Shown: positions 1 to 13,644 of the stretch, in pieces
How positions within the stretch are numbered: position 1 is the stretch's first letter
How the letters are laid out: the number at the start of each line of letters is the position of its first letter
Notes under the pieces: model-generated
The model's database searches: none
What the model was told of the DNA's origin: nothing
Seen by the model: only the letters and a program-made list of their open reading frames with translations
Translations under genes and position numbers: made by a program
Source: Undaria pinnatifida
Taxonomy: Eukaryota; Sar; Phaeophyceae; Laminariales; Alariaceae
Assembly: GCA_012845835.1 (NCBI GenBank)
Contig: JABAKD010000029.1
Span: 8,184,048-8,248,047 of the forward strand
DNA length: 64,000 nt
Direction: 5' to 3'

Positions 1-1496
1 AAAGGTCGCCGTGCGGCGGCAGCGGCAGCGCCCAGAAGCCTGCTCGAGGACGCAAAGGTGAGCAAGTGATCTTAAAATCTGCCAGGTTGTCGAAGAGATG
101 GGGAAAGGCGGGGAAATTTTGGCAATGTACTCGGCTACGAGATTGGAAACAGGAGTGTTTGCTAGGCGGTCCGGACAAATCAATCCCGAGCGGTACACAT
201 TCGGCGTGTCAAATAACCCACGGCGTTTTTTTTATATCAATACCTGTGAGCTGACCTACACCTGGCACATTTGATCGGCCACGCCCTCCGCTCTTTGGTT
301 TCTCACCCGCGACCCTGCCCGAAAAAACGATTTCCTGGCACAGCAGAGCGGCGTTTTTCCAAGATCGAAACACTTTTGTCGGCCAGGCCACGCACGCCCT
401 CTGCTGTTTCTTGTTTTCTGCGTTTCGTTTTAAAATATCCCACGGCGCCCTCTGCCTTCCAGTGCGCCTCCGCCAGACAGCGGGAAAGCGGCCCAGCGAC
501 GCACAGAGAAAAATAAAAGAAGGAGACCGCTCACTTCTGCCCGGGAGAAGAACGCCCCCACAACACGCGCTGCGTCTAAGCGCTCCCGCTCCCGGCCCCC
601 CCTCCCGACGCCCCCCGCGGCCGAGAGACAGCGCCTTGCCATCGCGACGTTGCCACACGACCGTTTGCGCCTCGTGCGAAACCCCGCCTCTGGAGGGGGA
701 GCACGTCGGTCTCTGCCTTTGCTGCCCTCGCATTTTTTGCCCCGCGTGCCTAGGGGCGGTGAACGCCGCGGGGATGGCGTTCACGACAGGCGATCCCGAT
801 GCCGTGGGGTTGGGAGGCGCGGCGGTGGTGCTTGATAGCGCGGCGCTTCTAGAAGCGGAGCTTGCGGAGGGGGGCGTCGGCGCGCCTGATGTGCGCGTCG
901 TGGGGGCGGACGTGTCGATTTGGCAGTGCTCCTTTTGTGATCAGGGACGCGATTTGGAGCTACCGCCGCCACCACAGACATCATCACCGCCGCCGACGGC
1001 GAAGCCGCCGCAGCCATCTGACACGAGCGAAGCGGACATGTTGCCGAAGGTACACCTCCTCCAAGAGCTGGTGAAGCACGACCTATCCCGCTGGTTCCGG
1101 TCCCCCGTGAACACGCGTATCAACAAGGAGTACCTCGACGCGGTGAACGGAGACTACGTAATGGACCTGGGCACAATGATGTCCAAGATTGGCTCCGGGA
1201 AAAAGTACCGCGGCAAGCGAGGCGCCGCCGCTTTTTACGTAGACCTGGGGCGCGTTTGGGACAACTGCCGCGCTTATGCCCAGTGCGATCGGAAAGGAAA
1301 GCCCCTGGTGCCGGGCAACGAGGCCGTCGTGCCCGGCATCGCGCGCTGCGCTTTTACGCTAGAGAAACTGTCCAAGAAGTTTGTGAACGACCACATTCCG
1401 GACGACGACCACCCTGCTCAGTGGTATGAGCAATCGTGGAACCCGTTCCCGAGCCCGAACCCGCGTCCGCATGCCCGATTCCAAACCCGAGTTTGA
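1..1496 (+). CDS. PHD finger-bromodomain protein, 3' part (5' end outside window)
   Basis: A likely chromatin reader. Bases 1-57 look like the end of a coding exon followed by a GTGAGC donor at 58. The next exon runs to a TGA at 1494-1496. Its acceptor is either after the pyrimidine-rich CTCTGCCTTCCAG (exon from 463) or after ACAG (exon from 632); either can be joined in phase if the frame of the first exon is chosen to suit. From about 650 the frame shows a PHD-type zinc finger: CASC, then CLCCPRIFCPACL, then WQCSFC. The usual PHD His is replaced by Cys. A proline-rich linker follows (about 960-1030), then a bromodomain-like block (about 1040-1407) with WFRSPV, YVMDLGTM and WDNCRAYA, where the Asn of NCRAY would be the acetyl-lysine-binding residue. 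The last residues are encoded by a degenerate GAACCCG repeat, so the true end may instead be a donor GTATGAG at 1424. The domain calls are firm; the exon limits are tentative. Confidence 0.72.
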
Positions 1497-1630
1497 ACTT
1501 GAGGGTCGAACCCGAGCCCAAACCGGAAGCAGAACTTGAACGAACCCGATTTCGAAACCGATTTACGAAACCGATTGGGAACCCGAACCTCACCCGCTTA
1601 GCTCGAACACGACTTCGAGCCCGAATGTGC
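1436..1630. repeat. degenerate GAACCCGA-type minisatellite
   Basis: Short imperfect repeats of GAACCCG/GAACCGATT begin in the last codons of the PHD-bromodomain reading frame and run past its stop. They make the annotated C-terminus uncertain. Confidence 0.6.
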
Positions 1631-1892
1631 ACCCGCCCGATCACACACTGGCGCCGACCCGTCCGCTGATGGTCGGGTGCGAGCACACGTGGAGGGTATG
1701 ACTGCGACGTTGGTGGTGGTGTTTTTTCAAGAGGCCGCGCTCCAAGCCGGGGCGGCGTGGAGAAGTTTTTGGGAAAAAGGCGCGCAACAGTGCATATTAC
1801 GCCCCGACGACGGGTCTTCACTCCCTTCATCTTGGAACTAGCGCTACCTGGTACCGATTTATCTGCGGCACGATGTAAATGGGAAAACGTCT

Positions 1893-1990
1893 ATCAGCAT
1901 CAGTGTAAGCAGTAGTATAGTAGCAGCAGCAATAGTTGCAGTAGTAGTAGCAGTAGCAGCAACAGTAGTAACAGTAGCAGTAGTAGTACG
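1893..1990. repeat. AGC/AGT trinucleotide tract
   Basis: An irregular run of AGT, AGC and AAC triplets about 95 bp long, next to a copy of the repeat that carries TCCTCCGGCGGATGGGG. Confidence 0.75.
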
Positions 1991-1994
1991 TTAG

Positions 1995-2112
1995 TAGTTT
2001 TTTTTTTATCCTCCGGCGGATGGGGAAAAAATAAAGCTCAAGCTCGCCACACTTCCACGTATTTTCATACGCGTCGTGTGTCGATTTAACTCGGTTGCTT
2101 TCGAAAGTTAGC
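1995..2112 (-). repeat. dispersed repeat, CCCATCCGCCGGAGGA family
   Basis: Shares, in order, the blocks TCCTCCGGCGGATGGGG, a G/A-rich stretch, the CACACTTCCACGT region and CGACACACGACG with 33290-33395 in opposite orientation. Shorter pieces lie near 22245-22285, 23505-23540 and 34198-34240. In the orientation of the 33.3-kb copy the element ends in CCGCCGGAGG followed by an A-rich tail, as in a retroposed element. Confidence 0.6.
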
Positions 2113-2782
2113 ATTAATAGTGTTATAAGTACTTATGTCAGTAGTATAGGCAGCAACAAGGGTCCGAGGTGGGTAGTTCGAGGAACGGCAAAACAAAATC
2201 ACTTTTTAACAGAGCAGTGGTGAGCATTTCAACACATAGAGAGAGGCGGCTGGCGCACTAGAGAAGGTCCATCGCGGCGTGCAGTTTGCGTATATTTAAC
2301 AGATGGCTTGTGCGGCGCGGTCTCATTGAGGTCAATGTCACGCTCCCAGGAAGTAGCTTTTATCTGGTGCAGTCGTCTCGTAGAAGCCGCGGCGTGGGAG
2401 TCCTGCGTTTCTGGCGTCCCAATGCGAGCGCGTGCGCAGACACGCGTGCTCCAGGAAAATAGGGATTGTATGTCCCTTTCCGCGTTTTTTTTTTCCACGT
2501 GTGCGCGACATTCTCGCCCACCTTTAGCGGGACCCAGATTTAGCGTGGAAAACAATAAAGAACTGCGGTCATATGTGCCGCCGTGCGTGTTAATTATATT
2601 TTTCGTATTTTTAAATTTACTATTGTGCATGCATTTTGTTTTTTTATATAGTGTGAGCACGCAGTAGAAGTGCGGGTAAACTTGTTTTGTGTGCACCAAT
2701 GTCGTTTCTTACAGCTATTTGGATGCTCCAATCCAGCCGCCCGGGCTGTTTTCGTGTGGGCAACGATAATCGTACGTTTGTG

Positions 2783-3037
2783 TGTCGCTCTACGGCAGTC
2801 CCCCCAGCCTTTCTTCAAACGAAAGCGCCGGTTTTGAAACCAGCTCCCGGCCGTACCTCCTGGAATACGGTGTCCATTGCCACCCCGACGCCAACGCTCG
2901 GTAGTCCTTTGCACACGAGAAAATATGTGAAGACGTTTTTTTCGTGGCATCCTTCTCCGTGTCTAGCAGCCACGGAACGTTCGTTCTTCAGGAAGTCGCT
3001 GTTTTTTCTTTGCGGCGGGCTATGGTAGAAGAATCAG
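2783..3037 (-). mobile_element. MITE-like TIR element, family M1
   Basis: Both ends carry the family's inverted terminal sequence: TCTACGGCAGTCCCCCCAGC on the left and, on the opposite strand, TGATTCTTCTACCATAGC on the right. Other copies lie at about 3680-3948, 6693-6988, 17781-18030 and 57425-58051. Length is about 255 bp and there is no coding capacity, so it is a non-autonomous DNA transposon. TIR length and copy number are visible; the superfamily is unknown. Confidence 0.65.
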
Positions 3038-3417
3038 AGCCACGTGCGTATGTGATTTTAAGCGAAACATCCAAGTTATGAACAGGCGGCAAGACCTACC
3101 TGGTATGAAACGGCTTGTGCATGCCGTCGGTAAATGTTACGTTTGCCGTCCGACGAATGCAACTATGTCAATGTGAATCGTGAGGTTCCAGCGTCGACCA
3201 ATCATCAAAAACGTCGACAGATCATCGTTATTCTCAGGGAAGAAGAAGAAAACCAAGGGACACGAAACACACAATATGTATATGACACTGCTTCTTTTTC
3301 TATTAGTACAAAAAAAGGGTGCGGCATGTGAGCTTCAACGCCGATCGCTCACGATCATGACCATTGCCAGACAGAAGAAGACAACCAAGCATGCATAGTC
3401 TGTCATACACAGGAACA

Positions 3418-3494
3418 CGCGCGATCGGAGCATCACGCACAGCTTTTGCAACGATAAGTTTCGACGAGACGAAATCTTCGATCTCACAGCTGCA
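3418..3494 (-). repeat. fragment of repeat family R1 (MSFDEIF repeat)
   Basis: Contains GCGCGATCGGAG, then CGACGAAATCTTCG and CTCACAGCTG in the same order as the full R1 copies at 47-48 kb and 53-62 kb. Confidence 0.6.
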
Positions 3495-3679
3495 GGTACT
3501 ACGAAAGGTTTTTTTTTTTCTTTTTGTTACATAGACCTACACGATGACAACCTACCTACTTACGTATACAAGTAGACACTGGGCAAGCAAGCAAACAATA
3601 GACGAAGAAACGACTGATATTCTACTATATAGCCCCCCTCCTTAATCAGCTATTATTTTCTTTCAACGAAAGTTGAGCG

Positions 3680-3948
3680 TGGCCGCTCGACGTGTCGAAG
3701 GGTGCTATATTTTCAAAAGGGTGCTACATTTTCAACACGAAACAAAACACGTACCTCTCTGTAGTATAAGGTTTCTTGTTTGCAACGGACCGTCGAACGA
3801 TGACGTCGCGTTGGAGAAAAAGGGGCGGGTTATGTACCGTGTTTCGGGAGATACGGCCGGGGGGGGGGGGGAGCGGGTTTCCAAAAACCGGCTCGCGACT
3901 TCGTTAAAAGAAATGTCAGGGCGACTGCCATGGAACGACTCCAACACC
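3680..3948 (+). mobile_element. MITE-like TIR element, family M1, diverged copy
   Basis: Carries the central blocks CGAACGATGACGTCG, CGGGAGATACGGCCG and the right-end GCGACTGCCATGG of family M1. The left terminal inverted repeat is not recognisable. A run of G interrupts the middle. Confidence 0.5.
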
Positions 3949-3957
3949 GACCCAAGC

Positions 3958-3988
3958 TATACCCTAACCCTAACCCTAGCCCTAGGTT
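3958..3988. repeat. interstitial telomere-like repeat (CCCTAA)n
   Basis: Three to four CCCTAA-type units in a row, the last degenerate. They match the TTAGGG telomere repeat on the other strand. A second, reverse-oriented tract lies at 45766-45812. Confidence 0.7.
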
Positions 3989-6692
3989 TTTCTGGAGTGG
4001 GTAGAGGTATTGGGCGGGGACACAGAGTGTCCCCTGCAGGTCTGCCGATTGAGCAGGTCCCCGGAGAGTACTCACTTTCTTAGCCTTACTTAGCAGAGAC
4101 CGTAGCTTTTTTTATTTGATTCCACCAGAGCCCCGGATGACTTCTTCTGGGGAACGGAGACGCGTGCTTCCGTGTTCTATGTCCGGACTATCCCGAATAG
4201 AAAACGCCAACCTTATCATACGAAAACCGGCCAAATTTCTCTTGATCCAGATAGTTACAGTTCTTTCGCAGGCCGTACCTCAACAAGTAAGTGCCTCTCG
4301 CTCAAGCAAGGGACTCTAAAAAAAGTCCCACCCAAACCGACACCAAGCTTTCGGAAGGCGGGGTGGGGTTCCCCCATTTCCAGTACCGACCACCTGGGCT
4401 TTTGAGCTTCTCGCACGAGTGACCCCGCGCACACCTCACGGATCGAAGCCACTTCAGGCCATGTGTTCGGAGTGTAGCGTGTGCAGCTTACCGTTTCACT
4501 GAAGACAAATCCTATCATCGCAAAAAAGTAGAAAAATAAAAAATAAAAAACGGTAAAAAGTTCTCCTTTTTATTTTCCTAGTCTTGACACTCCAAGTGTT
4601 TTGTCCCCGTATCGGGAGTGAATGTGGTGCTAATTGGGTCAAGACCGCGCTAAATAATGGGGGGAGGGGGGGGGGAGGGGCACTCGCCCTGTGCCCTCCT
4701 CCGAGCCACCTGTAAACAAATCCACAATAAGCGACCCTCCGCTTGCTTGGTTGGTGAAAACCCGACGCGTGCTCCGTCCCGGCATGGTAGGGATGCGAGG
4801 GTCTATGGTCATGCGACTACGGCCATGCACAAGCTGAGTACCCCCCCCCCCCCCCCCCCAGAGAGATAGATGTTGCCGCAGACGGCGAAACAGGACGGGG
4901 ATAGGATAAGCATACAGTTTCTATGTAGTATGTGGATTAAGCGTAATGAGCGCCCAAATGTTGGAGGTGTCTCTATTAGGATTAGTAGTAGGAACGGTGC
5001 TCCGTCTCGAAAGGGATGCGTAGTCAATGATCAAATGACTAAGGCAAGCAGCGAATGAGTACGCCCCCCCTTAACATGCCCCCCTTGACATGCCCCCCCC
5101 TAACATGCCTCCCCCTACCGTAGCCTGCGTGGGTCCCAAAAAATCGTTGGGAAAAGTGAACGAATGATGCGCAAAACGAAAAAAAGCCATCCATGGTCTC
5201 GCAAGGTGCACCCTCAACGAAAACCTAATATATTGCGAAAAGAAATCAAGAACGAAATCCCGACGATGTCATATCCTGGATTAACGCCGTTACATCTGGA
5301 AATCGGTTTTTGGAGACATATATATTCTTTTTTTTTTGGGGGGGGGGGTTCTAAAGGGGTTAAGGAGAGGCGCGTCATTCGGAAAAGCTTTTTTTTTTTT
5401 TTTTGGGGGGGGGACAAAAAAAATGCCGGTACCTATATCGCAGAACGCCTTATGAGTTTTTATTTTCTATCTAGGGAGTGGGTGTGCGTTGTACACTACC
5501 AGGCACAACACGTTTATTTTGTTATTTTTTGTTATTCTTGTTTTTTGCTCAGCCCTTCTCTGTTATCTTCGCACTTTTCCCCTCCTTTCTTCTCCTTCTC
5601 CCTCCCTAAACGTAACTCAGATCCGGGGTCATTGAAAGGCAAGCCCTGCTCTCTCTCCCTTTCCTAATACGGCACGGCGTGTCTTCATTTGTATCTCCAT
5701 AGCTCATTGTTAGTACTGCCGTCGACGCCAACGGTGAAGATAATGGGGTGAGACACGAAGGTATCTCCGCAGGCCTGTCAAGTAAGCGTGTCCTCGGCGT
5801 TTACTCGTCTTCTTAAGCTCACAGAAGCGGAAGAGAAGCAGCTTGATTTTGTTCCCTCGGAATCGCGGCGGACGAACTGAGCCAGGACGGGCACGTGTGT
5901 TGGTTTGTGCTTGCGGACAGCTCTGATTTACTATATGGTCTATTTGGCGTGTGTGCCACGGTAAAGAACCACCTTCGGAGATGCGTTGGAACTCATCGTT
6001 TCCCGAAGGGGAACAATGTAAATTGGTGTGTAAACGCCACTCTGGGCTCGCGTATACCAAAATGTGAGAAGATGTGGGGGCATGTCCCCTTCGTCAGTCT
6101 TCGATTGCGTTACTTTACACTCGTGACAATATCCACATGTATCCACATCTACCTTCTCTTCTCCCATCCTGATGGCGGCACGTGTGTCGAGGCTCTTCTC
6201 CCGGCGATCGAGTCCAGCCAGCCCGCACCCCAGGATACTGTTCCATCCATTAACGTGCCCTTTTCGTCGCCTGATTACCCCGGATACAAAACGCCATCCT
6301 GCATCAATACTAAAACGGGCCAATTACCCATTGGCGAGGTAATTACGATAATTCCAAGGCCATACCACAACAAGTGTAACTGCCCCCGCATCTCTAATAT
6401 TCCTCAAAATGTCAGCGTTGCCTTTCTTACCTCTCTGACCTTTTGGCGAGAGGGCGCGTTGTAGTACACTAGCTGCAGCATACAACAGCCATCGAATCTC
6501 TAATATTCCTGTGTGAATATCAGCCTGAGATTCTTATTTTCAATCTGGCCTTATTTTGGAGCGTATGTGTCGTGTACCCGAGCACCAGAAACACAACAAA
6601 ACCCCAAAAATCAAAACTCCAAAATCTTGAAAAACATTTAAATACTAAGTACTGTGAACACCACCCTAACATATAAGTAGGTGTCCTGCTCG

Positions 6693-6988
6693 ATTGATTC
6701 TACGATGCTAGCACCCCCCCTCCCCCCCCAAAAAAAAATCAACAGCCATTTTCTCTAACGGGCGTTTCATGGCTGCTCGATTCGAGGGCCCTTGGATGCT
6801 ACGTCCGGAAAAAAAAAAGTCATCTTAATACATTCATGTGTCTTTTTTGTTTTCAAAGGGCTATCGAACGATGACGTGGGGGGGGCAAAGGGGGCACCGT
6901 TTTCAAGATGGTAAGGCCGGGGGCTGGAGGGACAACCGACGATTTCGTGGAAGAAAAGCTGGGGGGGGCTGCCGTAGAAACGACTCAC
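6693..6988 (+). mobile_element. MITE-like TIR element, family M1
   Basis: Begins TGATTCTACGATGCTAGC plus a C tract and ends with GGGGGGGCTGCCGTAGAAACG, which gives inverted termini. The inner blocks GGCGTTTCATGGCTGCTCGA and CGAACGATGACGTGG match the other M1 copies. No coding capacity. Confidence 0.65.
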
Positions 6989-8924
6989 AAAGTAACGGTG
7001 CCGCCTGCGGAATGCAGTAGGAAGTCCACACTAGATGTGCAACGTACAGTAGTTGCTCAGGTTGAAGAAACGCGCAAAAGTCTGGACACACACTCGATGG
7101 AGTGGACCATGCTACATGAGATAAGAGCACGGACACGTCCATACCTTATGTGGTAGAATAAATGCGCTGTCCTGACTTGCACAATCACTGCGCGTATTAT
7201 CCGGTACTCTGTGATGTACCCAGAAAAGGTACCCTTCTTTTTTACTGAAATATGCCTGTGAAAGGTACCAAGTACCTGTTTTCACCAAAACATAAATATT
7301 TGCGTACATTGTACAATATGCACTGCTGACACTATTGTTCTGTACCTTTTGCATGGATGTCTGGAACATGCATGCAAATACACCAGGCAACTTGTTTTGC
7401 TCCCTCCCGTCTCTCCCGTGTTTGCCGCCCACCCAGAACATAGGATCACTCTCCGGAGCGGGGGGGGGGGGGGGGGGGGGCGGGGAGGGCTGAAATAAAT
7501 CGGCGAGGCGCAAAAAAATAAATAACAAAAGGTCCGCAAACTATAAACGAGAAAAAAGACGTGTATATCAAGAACAACCTACATGTCAACCGTTCAAAAT
7601 GCCAGAGAAAAAGCCAACAATTCCATATATTCATGATCGCTGGTATAATACCACAACACATAAGACACGTACCCATGCATGGATGGGACAAAATTCGCTC
7701 CCGAACAAGAAGGGTGGCGGGGGGGGGGGGGGTAGAGCTTATATGTCATGAGGCTCCTTGTTTTATCGGGGAGCTCTGCACCTTGCACCGAAAATACCTT
7801 ACTAACAATAATTGTGAAAAATGTCTAAGGCGCAATGACCCGGTGAAAAAATGCCACTGCCGACGAAAAACAAAACACTACCAGGTACCTGGCGTATTGT
7901 TTGAAATGTCAGTTTTGAGTTCGAAAACCGACGACCAAATATACCTGTAGAGACACCGACGAATTTCCATGCCTACACGATGCAGGGGGGGTTCTACCGA
8001 CAGATAGACATTTAGGTTCGGATGCAAGGGGAAGCGATGGTCACTCTCAAGGCTTCATTCAGGCGGCTCACGTGCCACAGATACCCCCCTGCGAGTACAG
8101 AAGAGCACAGGAGCGGGACGACTCTTTCCCTCGCCGATTGATAGGCGTACAGTAGAAACTGTGGAGTCTACTGCTGTGGTTTTCCGTGAACCACAAAAAA
8201 AAAACGACGCTGTTGGGTAGTGTCCCCAGTTGAAAAGCTGTGCACCAGTCAGAAACAGTACGGCCCAAAATTGCTCTCTCCATCGTAGCGCATGTCTCTT
8301 TACGGAAAAGCCTTCAATGAAAGGAGCACACAGCAGATACTAGTTAGTTCTCCCTCTTGCCAAAAACAAGAACTGAGACGCGACAACAGCCCTGAGTCGC
8401 GATGGCCGCAGGCAGCTATACTATACCGTGGGTCACACCCCGATCATTCCCGAAAAAAAAAAAAAAAGAGTCATGCCCGACCATATCGTGCAGCATTTTT
8501 TTCTTCAGCCGCACCCATCACCCATTCTGGTACCCTCTGGAACAACCGAAGAAAACAAACGGCGAGGCAGCATGCGGAAATACTCGTGCTTACGAAAAAA
8601 GAAAAAAATATCTCTCGTTTGTAGCGGGGGCGTGCAAATGTGTGAAAATGGACAGAAAATGGCACCACAAAACAAGAAAGTCATGTGAATATTACAGACG
8701 ATGTCCACTATATTTAATGTACGACCGAGTACCTCGTTTTTCTCCATGCACGCCCCGCCCCCGCCCCCTGCTCCTCCCCTGTTCCGGTACATCATCCCTT
8801 ACTGTTTGTACCCCATACGGTGCCCTCATCGGCAAGCAAAGAACTCGGAACCCTAGACAAGCGTTCGTTTTCGAGGCACATCCGCCAGGGTGGGCCAATG
8901 GCAGCGACGCCACAATCACATTAC

Positions 8925-9215
8925 CAACACCGCCACCACCACACCATCACCAACACCACCATTACCACCACCACCATGACCGCCACCGCTACCCCTTCCA
9001 GCCCCGCGTGTTCGGCGAAAACGCGACCAGAGCTCGGATCCGTCCCGGCTTCGTCCGGATGCTTGGGTCTACGGTCTGAAGACTACGGCCATGCGCGATA
9101 TCAAGCGTACCGCCCCCTCCCCCCCCGCCCGGCGCGCGTTCCCACATGTTGATTGGTGAGGCAACTCCCGTCGCGGTTAACACCGCCACCACCACCACCA
9201 CCACCACCACCACGG
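8925..9215. repeat. CCACCA-type trinucleotide tracts
   Basis: Two clusters of CAC/ACC triplets (about 8932-8990 and 9180-9215). They give His- or Val-rich spurious frames. Confidence 0.75.
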
Positions 9216-12200
9216 CTGCAAAACCAGCACCCGCCCGTGACCCCCACCAACAGCTACAGACCCACCTCCGACAACCAAACGAAATGTGATATAAGTAGTA
9301 GTGCGTAACATGAATAAAAACAAACTAGCCAACAGCACGAAAACGCCGTACCAGGTAGATCGCAGTAGGTAGCGACCAGCAGAACACGGGAACGCGTCGC
9401 ATTTCAACACTTTCAGCATACCGCACCGGCGTCTCGTGGGGACTGCTTGGTAGGTTCACGACCTCGGGCAACCTTTTTCGAGCAAGGACTACTCTGTTCT
9501 CCCCACTCAAGCCCCAGCGAAGCGCGGATGCATGTATACGCCGCGTGGGAACCTCTTGCTGAGGCAGGACGCCTCCTCTGGACTCAAAGTCGGTGAAACC
9601 ATATTTGCAGTGTGTTTTGTGAAGCTAAAACAACTTTCCAGCGGGGGGGGGCTGTCAGGCACCGGACGCGCTTAAGATATGGCATACAAAAAGCAAAATG
9701 CACACCATCGAGAGGCACCACTCTGAAGGGAAACGTACGGTCCGTTTGATGTTGAGTGGTGATACCTCAAATGCACATATACTTGCGCCCAGAGTGGTAG
9801 GTTATAACAAGTATTAAAATCACACAAACATCAAAATATACCAGGCAAACTCCTTGAATACCCACGCCAATATATATGTTACTCCCGAGTTACAATGTCT
9901 CAATCAGAAATGTATAGTACATATCAGAGGTACCTACTTCGCCTGCCTCAAGAAGAAAAGAAAAAAACTCAAAACTTTATGGCGCCTGCCTGATCCACCC
10001 ACCCACCCACCTCATAATATATATGTGTATAGACTAGACTATATCTCGAGATTTTCTCTTGGTGCCCTGTGTCGCCCACCTTGAAAAAATTCCGATACTT
10101 TTCCACTATGCCCACCGAAAAGAGTATCCCCGGAAGTTCTGGCAATTTTGTACCTCCTTTCTTCCCTCCCACCTCGCCAACGCGCGTCAGCACCCAACCA
10201 ACCTCCCTTCGGAAAACAAACAAAAAAGACACACATTTTGTCGCAAGCAACACAGAGAACACGCGTACTAACCTTCGGGATAATGACCGCGACTGCCTAA
10301 TAAGGAAAATAACCATACCCGTACGCGAAAAATAACCAAATCAAAAACACACAACAGCACAGGCGATATAGACGCGTTTCAGTCCCGAAGGCAGGCTCGG
10401 AGCTTTCTCCGAAAACCGGACAACACAAGCAGCCCGCGTTCTTTTTGCTAAGAGTACCCGAAGGACTGTTGCTAAAAAAAACGAACCAAATATATAGAAC
10501 AAAACCAAAAGAAGCCCCCCCCCCAAAAAAAAAGAAAAAAGAAAAAAAGTAGCGATCACTCGCGAAAAACGAGACCCCGAGATTGCTTCGAAAAAAACCA
10601 CAAAAAAGCACATAAAACTAACAAGGTTCTTTACTGGGGCGGCCTTTCCTCTCGAAATAATGAAACAAACTACAGGCGGAGGGGCAAACAAAAAAGGGCG
10701 CGAAAACAAACTGAGCACACGTCTCAACACATGAATTATCATGACACAGACGAGCTTGTCCCGAACCGACACAGAAGAAGCATACGACGATTAATAGAAG
10801 ACGCGTGCTACTACGATAGAGAGGGTGCACCACGTTTTTCCTGAGGTTTCCTCGATTTATTTGGGCGAGCTTTAAGATCCCCCTCCCCCCCCCGAAAAAA
10901 GAAAACTGATTTGAAGCAAAGCACAAAAAAAAAAACTGCTGACACCTGAGGATAATGAATCCATGGCCTTTAGGTATAACTCGAGATAAATCATGCCAAA
11001 AAAATGACCTATTTCTCTGACGTTATTTAGGCTAAGGAGTCATGTCATTCCGAGATCATTTCAGACGAAACGTGCCACCTCCTATCGTAGCACGCGTCAG
11101 AAACGACCGCAAAACATACAGGACGAGGGAAACTAACACCTAGCCACTGTTATCTTACCCCGGAGGCTGCCTCCATGCACAAAAAACCGTCGAGAAACCA
11201 TACCCACAGACCAACTATACGCACCACGGCAGGACGTACGCTTTGGGGGGGGGGGGGGCATGATTGGTCAGCGGCAAAAGAGCCGGTTACGCTCCTAGGT
11301 ACCCTAACTGTCTGCAGTCTAAAAGCTTTCACACCTACTGGATGTAGGACAGGTCGCGATCTACAATAGCTAATTTACCAACAGTAGGTCCTGTATCTTC
11401 CGTTAGGATATTCAATAGATTCTGCACCTGCCGTTCGATAATAGGGCACCCGATCTGTACACGAAAAAAAGAGTACAGATCAAGCCCAAGAAACATGCGC
11501 TAGATAACAGATCTTACGGCTCCCACCGGGTAACAAACACGAGCTATAGATCATACAGATCCTCCCTGAAGTATCAACTAGATCATCAAGTGGGGACAGA
11601 TGATCCGTCCGGACGTGCAACATACGTTTTCGTCAGCTGGCCTAAGCGTGGTAGTGAAAATCAGGGTGGCACATCTTTCTTCCCGTACACTTCCACCAGA
11701 CTTCCCGCACAATTCCACCAAAAACAAAAACAATACAGACACAGGAACAGAAACGGAACATTGCACATATTACACATGTGGCGATGCAACGCGCGCGAGG
11801 CGACGGAAGTCCCACAGGAGAGGAAGAGAACCACCAGCTGCCACCTCGACAAAATTATAGGCCCAACCCAGAAAATGTCGGGTACCTGGTACCGTGTTAA
11901 AGGTAGCGTAGAGTGCGTGGCTCCACCGAGGAAAAAAAAAACAAAAAAACAGCAAGTGGCCGGTAGCAACTATGCTACCTACGCATGTGAGCCGGCGGTT
12001 GACAAGCAGCCTACACCAACGGCGGAGGCGCACTGCTTACCTGGTAGCAATTAAGCTACGAATGCGCGTCTACACCGACGATAAGCATCGGCGCACCGCG
12101 GCCACACAAGAGACATGTCCATTCGCCCCCCCCCCCCCTCCCCCCGGACGCTCCCCGCTGCTCTGAAAAATCAGGTGGTTAGCATACAGGGTGTGTGTGT

Positions 12201-13644
12201 GTGGGTCATCACGAACATTGTTATAAGTCACTTGTGGCGCCCCACATTTCGACCTTCCAAAGAAACGCCTCGAAAAAACAAATAAAAAAAGACTCCCAAA
12301 ACCCTTAGAAACGAAATCGAAAAACTGGAAAAAAAAAAACACGTCTCGAAAAAAACGTTCCGGAACGTTCCGAAATTTTCAACCACCAAAAACAAACGCG
12401 ACAAATCACACCACACTGTGAGACATCACGCCGCTACACCGCCAGAACTCCAACCCATCTCAACGGAAAGGAAAAAACGGGGACAAAGAAGGCGGCGGGC
12501 GAACCAACTGCCAGCAATTACAGAAAATCAAAATAAGAACACACGCACGTCACGACCCATCGCGACTCGGCTCATTTCGCTCGTACGAAGAAAAAGCGCC
12601 TAAACTCCTAATGGATCGACACCAGAACAAGCGCGCGGAAGCAGGGCAATACCCAAGTGAGCGGGGGAGGGGGGGGGTCGCCAATCCGACAAACCAGCGC
12701 CATCTAACCCAGCCCGTACCGGCGCGCGCCCCGACAAGTAGGCGTTTGGGGGGGGGGGGGGGGGGGGGGGGGCGTTCGGAAGGGAACACCCGCACACGCG
12801 AGCAAGGCCTTACGCCGTTGGTAAAGCCCGGGGCGTGCGATACCAAGGGAAACCAACCAACACCACCGGATCCCTCCAAGCATTCTCTTGCCAAAGCTCC
12901 GTGAAAACCGTTGGCGTTCAGCCCAAAATACCCCTGCTCGTGTTGGAAAATTTAGCCCACGGAATAAGAACGAAAACCCGCGTTGCCCCTCGTCACTTTG
13001 CTGTCTGCTTTCTGCTTCTACTTTCTGGCCCCAGTCTCAGCGCTTGTCGTGTTTCCATTTTCTAGTTCCAATTTTGCTTGAAATTCTTGCTGCTCTCACT
13101 TCCGCCTTCTAACTCCACGTGTGGTATCCACTCCCCGCTCCCATTTCTGTCTCAGTGTCGGCCTTCCATTTTCTTCTCAAACAATTTTTTTCGCTTCCAA
13201 TTCGAGACATCCGTTTTCACTTTCAATTTGTTTTTCCAGTTCTCATTTTCTTGTCGACACTTGCTCCCTCCGTACTACACTAGTATACTTGTAACAGCTC
13301 CCGTGGGGAACGACAGAATACCCGGGCAGCTCAAAATGTAACTTCCTCTCCTCCTCACCCCCCGGCCTGTTGACGCAAGCATACCGGCCCAACGACACAT
13401 TGTTTAACAAAACAGAACCAACTACGTGACATAGGAAAAAAAAAAAAGGACGTCGGACAATGGAGCACGGGACCGTGAAACGTGCAGCCGGAAAAAAAAA
13501 TATGACTCCAAGAAACGCGCGGCAAGAAAAGAGAGATAAGCGAAAACAGCCAACCAAACAGCCAGTCGCTGACATTCACATGGCTATCACGACGGTAGGA
13601 CCATCGCACCGGCATGGATGTGCTTTCCCAGGGAAAGCCAGTCA

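Noticed and set aside
5895-6464. 189-codon open frame
   Set aside because: No motif, no plausible splice partners, start is not ATG; likely chance.
8402-9079. 225-codon frame with His/Pro runs
   Set aside because: Ends in CCACCA trinucleotide tracts; no recognised domain.
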